A stretch of DNA of 8,985 nt from Sulfurovum sp. (GTDB lineage Bacteria; Campylobacterota; Campylobacteria; Campylobacterales; Sulfurovaceae), in NCBI GenBank assembly GCA_030634925.1, contig DAOVZV010000025.1, forward strand, positions 1 through 8,985, read 5' to 3'. A program made the translations under genes and the position numbers. The notes under the pieces are model-generated. The model was not told where the DNA came from and did not search any database. It saw only the letters and a program-made list of their open reading frames with translations. Below, in pieces: positions 4,964-8,985 of this stretch. Position 1 is the first letter of the stretch. Each line of letters begins with the position of its first letter.

Positions 4964-5953
4964 CTAAACCACCAACCGACAAATCCTACTATCCAATCTA
5001 GTCAATACTTCATAAGATATAGTTCCTAATTGTTTTCCTGCTTTTTGGGCGTTGTCCATTATGCAGATGGTCTCTTTGGTGGATGCTAATGATATGAAAT
5101 CCATGGATACTCTGCCTATTATTGATAGGTCTTCTGGTGTGGTGTAGTCTCTTCTCATCCATCCGTCACCGTATCCTATATCATAGGTGGATACTTGCAT
5201 ATCTCTTGGTGCTGTTTCAGCTCCTCCGTATCCTACTCTTTGGTTTTTGTATATGGTTCTTGATGATATTTTGGTGGCGTATAGAGATAATACTGGTAGT
5301 AATTTGAGTTGGTCAAAGATAGGTGGTAGTTCGTTGTATCCGAATGCTCCTATGCCTACTCTTACCAAATCTTCATTGAAGCTATTTACTCTTAGTATAG
5401 TTGATGAGTTTGATGAGTGATACCTTGGGGTGAGTCCTGCTTTTGCTATTTGGGCTTTGACTTTTGAGAACTCTTTTTGTTGCCAAAATAGCTCTGATGT
5501 TAGCTCATCGGCACTGCGATAGTGTGTCATCACTCCTATTAGGGTTAGTCTGTTTTGTGCTATCTGTTTTAGTGCTTGGTCTATTTGTGATATGCTGATG
5601 CCGTTACGGTGCATACCTGTATCTACTTTGAGTTCTACTCTTGTGCCTATTGGAGCTTTGTCTATGTCTGATAGTGAGTTTATGGTAAATGATAGTCTGT
5701 TATCTGCTATCATCTCTCCACCTAGTACCAATGTATTTGTAAATAGCTGTTTGATTTGTCGTGCTTCTGAAATATCTCTCACTACTGCTTGACAGATACC
5801 AAAATCAGATGCCATCTTTGCTATGATACTCAAGCCGTGACCATAGGCATTGTCTTTTAGGACTATAGCTATCTTTTCAATAGATGAAGTTTTTGTAGCT
5901 ATTTGAGTGAGATTATGCTAGAAATTTTGTTTATTAATAGTAATATATGCCAT
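4964..5953 (-). CDS. alr: Alanine racemase, interrupted by an in-frame amber codon at codon 12
   Basis: PLP-dependent interconversion of L- and D-alanine for peptidoglycan. Reading from ATG at 5953 gives MAYITINKQNF, then TAG (5920-5918), then HNLTQIATKT in the same frame and an uninterrupted protein to the normal end at 4964; 329 positions in all, normal for the family. Key residues are present: PLP lysine K33 in VLKDNAYGHG, KVDTGMHRNG (109-118), the catalytic tyrosine Y242 in RVGYGG, and GRVSMDF. Only the nonsense codon is abnormal. No ATG, GTG or TTG lies between it and K33; the first TTG (5833, codon 41) would produce a protein without the PLP lysine. It is therefore either broken, mis-sequenced, or expressed through readthrough or a rare start codon. 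There is no Shine-Dalgarno site before the ATG. Divergent from the agmatine deiminase gene with only 28 bp between. Confidence 0.85.
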
Positions 5954-5958
5954 TAGAA

Positions 5959-5964
5959 ATTATA
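5959..5964 (-). promoter_or_regulatory. Candidate -10 box for alr, implying a leaderless transcript
   Basis: Minus-strand TATAAT (5964-5959) ends only five bases before the ATG at 5953. A start six to eight bases downstream of the box would fall on or next to the A of the ATG, so the mRNA would be leaderless. This agrees with the absence of a ribosome binding site. The box overlaps the leader of the divergent agmatine deiminase gene. A promoter further upstream inside that gene remains possible. Confidence 0.35.
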
Positions 5965-5981
5965 CCAAAAAAAGGAAAATT

Positions 5982-6971
5982 ATGAGAACAATGTGTGCAG
6001 AGTGGGATAGACAGAGGTTGGTATTGATGTCATTTCCTCATCAAGATACAGATTGGGCTGATGATTTGAATGCCTCTTTGCGACCATTTATCCGTATCGC
6101 TCAGGCTATCTCTTATACGCAACCTATATATATATTATGTGCAGATAGGGTATTTGTATCATCTCTATTTTGTAGCACATTCAATATGACATTTATAGAG
6201 ATACCTACAGATGATACTTGGATACGAGACTATGGATATATATCTATCATAGAAGATGGACAAGAGAAGCTTTTGGATTTTACATTTGATGGATGGGGAG
6301 GTAAGTTTGAGGCATCAAAAGACAATAGTGTCAATAAGCTACTTCACCAAAAGGGATATATGGGTACTACTGATATGGAGACTATAGATTTGGTACTAGA
6401 GGGTGGTTCGGTGGAGAGTGATGGAGATGGGACTATTCTCACTACTACCAAATGCCTATGCAATCCAAATAGAAATGCTGGACTCAACAAAGCACAAATA
6501 GAAGATAAACTAGAAGAGTATTTGGGTGCAAATAGAGTATTATGGTTGGATTATGGTTATCTAGCAGGAGATGATACAGACTCACATATCGATACTTTGG
6601 CTCGTTTTGTAGATAGAGACACTATCATATATGTAGAGTGTGAGGATAAGGACGATGAACACTATGAAGAGCTAAATAGTATGTATCATCAGCTCAAAGG
6701 ATTTAGATGCAAAGATGGACAACCGTATAATCTAATAGCCCTACCTATGACATCTGCTATATATTATGATGGAGATAGACTACCTGCTACTTATGCCAAT
6801 TTCTTGATTACCAATAAAGCTATAATATATCCAACATATAACGATGCAAAAGACAAAGAAACTCATCAAATACTCAAAGAGACATTTAAAGATAGAGAGA
6901 TTATACCTGTAGATTGTCGTATGCTAATCAGACAAGGTGGTAGCCTACACTGTTCGACAATGCAAGTATAA
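5982..6971 (+). CDS. aguA: Agmatine deiminase (peptidylarginine deiminase family)
   Basis: Hydrolyses agmatine to N-carbamoylputrescine and ammonia, a step from arginine to putrescine, in the cytoplasm. The 329-residue protein has the whole family pattern: AEWDRQ (6-11), DDTWIRDYG (77-85), FDGWGGKFE (102-110), LEGGS with acidic E140, TTKCLCNPNRN, GDDTDSHIDTLARF with catalytic H202, LPATYANFLI, and RQGGSLHCSTMQ with nucleophile C324. Its length fits the short agmatine deiminases of Campylobacterota. ATG at 5982 is preceded by AAAGGA (5971-5976). The next enzyme, N-carbamoylputrescine amidase, is not in the window. The gene is divergent from alr and is followed 35 bp later by a glycosyltransferase on the same strand, with which it may be partly co-transcribed. 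A secreted peptidylarginine deiminase is unlikely: no signal peptide is present. Confidence 0.93.
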   Translation: MRTMCAEWDRQRLVLMSFPHQDTDWADDLNASLRPFIRIAQAISYTQPIYILCADRVFVSSLFCSTFNMTFIEIPTDDTWIRDYGYISIIEDGQEKLLDFTFDGWGGKFEASKDNSVNKLLHQKGYMGTTDMETIDLVLEGGSVESDGDGTILTTTKCLCNPNRNAGLNKAQIEDKLEEYLGANRVLWLDYGYLAGDDTDSHIDTLARFVDRDTIIYVECEDKDDEHYEELNSMYHQLKGFRCKDGQPYNLIALPMTSAIYYDGDRLPATYANFLITNKAIIYPTYNDAKDKETHQILKETFKDREIIPVDCRMLIRQGGSLHCSTMQV

Positions 6972-6976
6972 TTGGC

Positions 6977-6982
6977 TATAAT
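6977..6982 (+). promoter_or_regulatory. Possible -10 box before the glycosyltransferase gene
   Basis: TATAAT lies just after the agmatine deiminase stop and 25 bp before the ATG at 7007. The implied start near 6989 would leave the GGGAGAG ribosome binding site in an 18-nt leader. The glycosyltransferase may therefore be transcribed on its own as well as by read-through. Confidence 0.35.
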
Positions 6983-7006
6983 CTACAAAAATTTGGGAGA
7001 GTTTAT

Positions 7007-8071
7007 ATGAAGATACCTTTACATGTTAGGTTTAGAAAAAAGCTCAATATTTATCTGCTTTATATATTGTCCAAACTCACCAAAACTGTCAAAAATAGTC
7101 AAACAATAGACAAAAACGAGATAACTTCCATAGTTATCGTCCGTCCTAACTATCGTATAGGTAATATCATATTTCTAACTCCTCTAATCAATGAGATACA
7201 CAAAGAGATGCCTCTATGCAAGATAGATGTGGTAGTAGGTATGAAATTAGCAGGTAATATACTAAAAGGACTTCCAAATATAGATAGAGTGATAGATACT
7301 CCTCGTTCACTACTTCTAAATCCTATATCACTCTACAAACTTATCAAGACTACAAGAGCCAAGAAATATGATTTGGCAATAGATACTTCAGGTGGTTCAG
7401 TTAGCTCACAGATAGTCACCACACTCATCAATGCCAAATACAAAGTGAGCTTCGAGAGTGAAAAGCTATTTATGCCTTTGACACATACGGTCAAATCTAC
7501 AGAGCCATACACACACGCAGGTTCAAAAGCACTAGAACTGCTCAAAGTATTTGGTAATCCTATCCCCTCAACAAATATAGAACTAGACATCAAACTCACA
7601 CCAATAGAGATAGAAACAGCTCAAAATGCACTAGATAAATTATTGGGAAACAATCACAAAAGTAGCCAAACCATAGCACTATTTAGAAATGCAAGATTTG
7701 ACAAAAAGATACCAGATGAGTGGTGGCAAGAGTGGCACAAGGAGTTGATGAGGTTAGATTGTACCATTGTAGTTATAGATATATTATCTCCTGATATATT
7801 GACCAAACTAAATGATAAATGCCTAGAGTACTCAAACAAAGACCTCCGTGCATTGGGTGCGTTTTTTAGCGTATGTGATGCCTATATTAGTGCTGATACA
7901 GGACCACTACATATATCTATAGCATCCCAAGCAAACACCCTAGCACTATTCAATAAAACTTCAAAAGAGCATTATGGTACTCTATCTTCTGATGATATGA
8001 CAATAGACATAAATGGACAAAAAGAGATAGATATAGCCAAAATCACTAACAAATACTTAAATAAAGCTTAA
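7007..8071 (+). CDS. Glycosyltransferase family 9 protein (heptosyltransferase-like)
   Basis: This 354-residue protein has the two Rossmann-like halves of GT9 (GT-B fold). The N-terminal domain begins SIVIVRPNYRIGNIIFLTPLINEI (from about residue 41), matching the family start where a basic loop and GDxxxxTP-like segment (here GNIIFLTP) bind acceptor. The C-terminal domain has IALFRNARFDKKIP (223-236) and the donor-site signature SADTGPLHIA-like segment (SADTGPLHIS, 295-304). GT9 members add heptose or related sugars to the inner core of lipooligosaccharide at the cytoplasmic face of the inner membrane; the first 40 residues are basic with a short hydrophobic patch that could aid membrane contact. 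The sequence does not tell whether it is WaaC, WaaF, WaaQ or another GT9 type, so no symbol is given. No other LOS genes are visible nearby. Ribosome binding site GGGAGAG precedes the ATG. Confidence 0.88.
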   Translation: MKIPLHVRFRKKLNIYLLYILSKLTKTVKNSQTIDKNEITSIVIVRPNYRIGNIIFLTPLINEIHKEMPLCKIDVVVGMKLAGNILKGLPNIDRVIDTPRSLLLNPISLYKLIKTTRAKKYDLAIDTSGGSVSSQIVTTLINAKYKVSFESEKLFMPLTHTVKSTEPYTHAGSKALELLKVFGNPIPSTNIELDIKLTPIEIETAQNALDKLLGNNHKSSQTIALFRNARFDKKIPDEWWQEWHKELMRLDCTIVVIDILSPDILTKLNDKCLEYSNKDLRALGAFFSVCDAYISADTGPLHISIASQANTLALFNKTSKEHYGTLSSDDMTIDINGQKEIDIAKITNKYLNKA

Positions 8072-8099
8072 ATTAATAAAATATTAAGGTTTGCCTCGC

Positions 8100-8105
8100 T
8101 ATAAT
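8100..8105 (+). promoter_or_regulatory. Probable -10 box of the rplM-rpsI operon
   Basis: GC-TATAAT (8100-8105) gives an expected start near 8112 and a leader of about 39 nt containing AAGGA (8141-8145). A second TATAAT at 8133-8138 would start transcription inside the ribosome binding site and is less likely. Confidence 0.5.
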
Positions 8106-8150
8106 CCTGCTCATAAAAGAGCTATTGGCTCATATAATACAAGGAATATC

Positions 8151-8576
8151 ATGAAATTGACATCAGTTCTAAAACCTGCTGAAGTAACTCGTGACTGGGT
8201 TTTGATAGACGCAGATGGTAAAACATTTGGTCGTATCTTGACAGAAGTCGCAACTCTTCTTAGAGGTAAACACAAGCCATCATTTACACCAAATGTAGAT
8301 TGTGGTGATTATGTAGTTATTATCAATGCAGAAAAAGCAAAATTCTCTGGTAAAAAACTAGAAGATAAAGATTACTTCACACACTCTGGTTACTTTGGTT
8401 CAACTAAAAGTAAAAAACTAGGTGATATGTTGGAAAATCATACTGAAAAGCTATTTAGACAAGCTGTAAGAGGTATGCTTCCAAAGACTACTCTTGGCAG
8501 ACATATGCTTAAAAAACTCAAAGTATATGCTGGTGCTGAACACCCACATACTGCACAAATCAATAAGGGAGCGTAA
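8151..8576 (+). CDS. rplM: 50S ribosomal protein uL13
   Basis: This 141-residue protein is full length for uL13. It has [16 protein letters not shown] near the start, [21 protein letters not shown], the HSGYFGS and [12 protein letters not shown] segments, and the C-terminal [14 protein letters not shown]. uL13 is an early-binding large-subunit protein. The start at 8151 is chosen because it gives the family N-terminus and has AAGGA five bases upstream; a TTG at 8091 in the same frame would add 20 residues not found in uL13. It is followed after two bases by rpsI, the almost universal uL13-uS9 pair. The C-terminus contains the ribosome binding site of rpsI (AAGGGAG at 8565-8571). Confidence 0.98.
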   Translation: MKLTSVLKPAEVTRDWVLIDADGKTFGRILTEVATLLRGKHKPSFTPNVDCGDYVVIINAEKAKFSGKKLEDKDYFTHSGYFGSTKSKKLGDMLENHTEKLFRQAVRGMLPKTTLGRHMLKKLKVYAGAEHPHTAQINKGA

Positions 8577-8578
8577 GC

Positions 8579-8968
8579 ATGGCAACTATTTATGCAACAG
8601 GAAAAAGAAAAGCAGCAATAGCTAAAGTATGGATGAGTAATGGTACTGGTGAAATGCTAATCAATGGCAAAACACTAGACCAATGGCTAGGTGGACACGA
8701 AACTCTCAAAATGAAAGTTAGATTACCACTAGAAGCTACAAAGCAACTAGAGTCAATGAACCTAAGAATAACAACACTAGGTGGTGGTTATTCAGCTCAA
8801 GCTGACGCTGTAAAACACGGTATCACAAAAGCACTAGTAGAGTTCGAACCATCTTTTAGAGCAATCCTAAAACCAATGGGACTACTTACTAGAGATAGTA
8901 GAGTAGTTGAGAGAAAGAAACCAGGTAAGAAAAAAGCAAGAAGAAGTCCACAGTTCTCTAAGAGATAG
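8579..8968 (+). CDS. rpsI: 30S ribosomal protein uS9
   Basis: This 129-residue protein is complete. It has [13 protein letters not shown] at the start, [34 protein letters not shown] and the conserved basic tail [21 protein letters not shown], whose terminal arginine reaches the P-site tRNA in this family. The start follows the rplM stop by two bases, so the pair is translationally coupled. The stop is TAG, which shows that amber is read as a normal stop in this genome and bears on the interrupted alr. Only 17 bases remain after the stop, with no visible terminator. Confidence 0.98.
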   Translation: MATIYATGKRKAAIAKVWMSNGTGEMLINGKTLDQWLGGHETLKMKVRLPLEATKQLESMNLRITTLGGGYSAQADAVKHGITKALVEFEPSFRAILKPMGLLTRDSRVVERKKPGKKKARRSPQFSKR

Positions 8969-8985
8969 AAATATCTTTATCAATC

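Noticed and set aside
5834..5953. General amber recoding (for example pyrrolysine or a suppressor) as explanation of the alr stop.
   Set aside because: TAG is the natural terminator of rpsI (8966-8968) and of alr itself, and a change just outside the active site gives no reason for a special amino acid. A leaky suppressor cannot be excluded from this window.
8091..8150. An upstream TTG start for rplM adding 20 residues.
   Set aside because: The added residues are not part of uL13, the TTG lacks a ribosome binding site and overlaps the probable -10 box, while ATG 8151 has AAGGA at ideal spacing.

Overview
The window looks like a chromosomal segment from an AT-rich member of the Campylobacterota (formerly Epsilonproteobacteria). 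This rests on the Campylobacter-style promoters (clear TATAAT boxes, no real -35), the compact gene packing, a two-gene GMC dehydrogenase resembling the C. jejuni gluconate dehydrogenase pair, and the character of the alanine racemase, agmatine deiminase and ribosomal proteins. Genus cannot be fixed from the sequence alone. No insertion sequence, phage gene, CRISPR array, tRNA or rRNA was found.

Layout. Positions 1-1903 (minus strand) hold a flavin-dependent GMC dehydrogenase whose C-terminus runs off the window, preceded by its small Tat-signal subunit; the two overlap by ATGA. A divergent promoter zone then serves a tiny secreted protein with two KCxxGKCG motifs (1981-2199), resembling HvfA/bufferin copper-binding RiPP precursors. 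Next is a two-gene operon (2315-3556): a lipoprotein with an internal repeat and a fusion of a ferredoxin:thioredoxin reductase catalytic domain to a rhodanese. It converges on rpmI-rplT (minus, 3612-4277), which has a structured spacer and no infC upstream. A small lipoprotein (4488-4910) converges on alanine racemase (minus, 4964-5953). Divergent from alr, on the plus strand, come agmatine deiminase (5982-6971), a family 9 glycosyltransferase (7007-8071) and the rplM-rpsI operon (8151-8968).

Most notable: the alanine racemase frame is intact from its natural ATG to its normal end except for one in-frame amber codon at codon 12, upstream of the PLP lysine. No conventional start codon lies between that stop and the lysine. 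Because TAG also ends rpsI and alr itself, general amber reassignment is unlikely. The options are a nonsense mutation, a sequencing error, or unusual initiation or readthrough.

Functional themes are periplasmic oxidation (GMC pair), possible metal handling (HvfA-like peptide), thiol/persulfide chemistry (FTR-rhodanese), cell envelope synthesis (alr, GT9, lipoproteins), polyamine metabolism (agmatine deiminase) and translation (bL35, bL20, uL13, uS9). No stretch longer than 300 bases is without a gene; the longest gap is 4278-4487.
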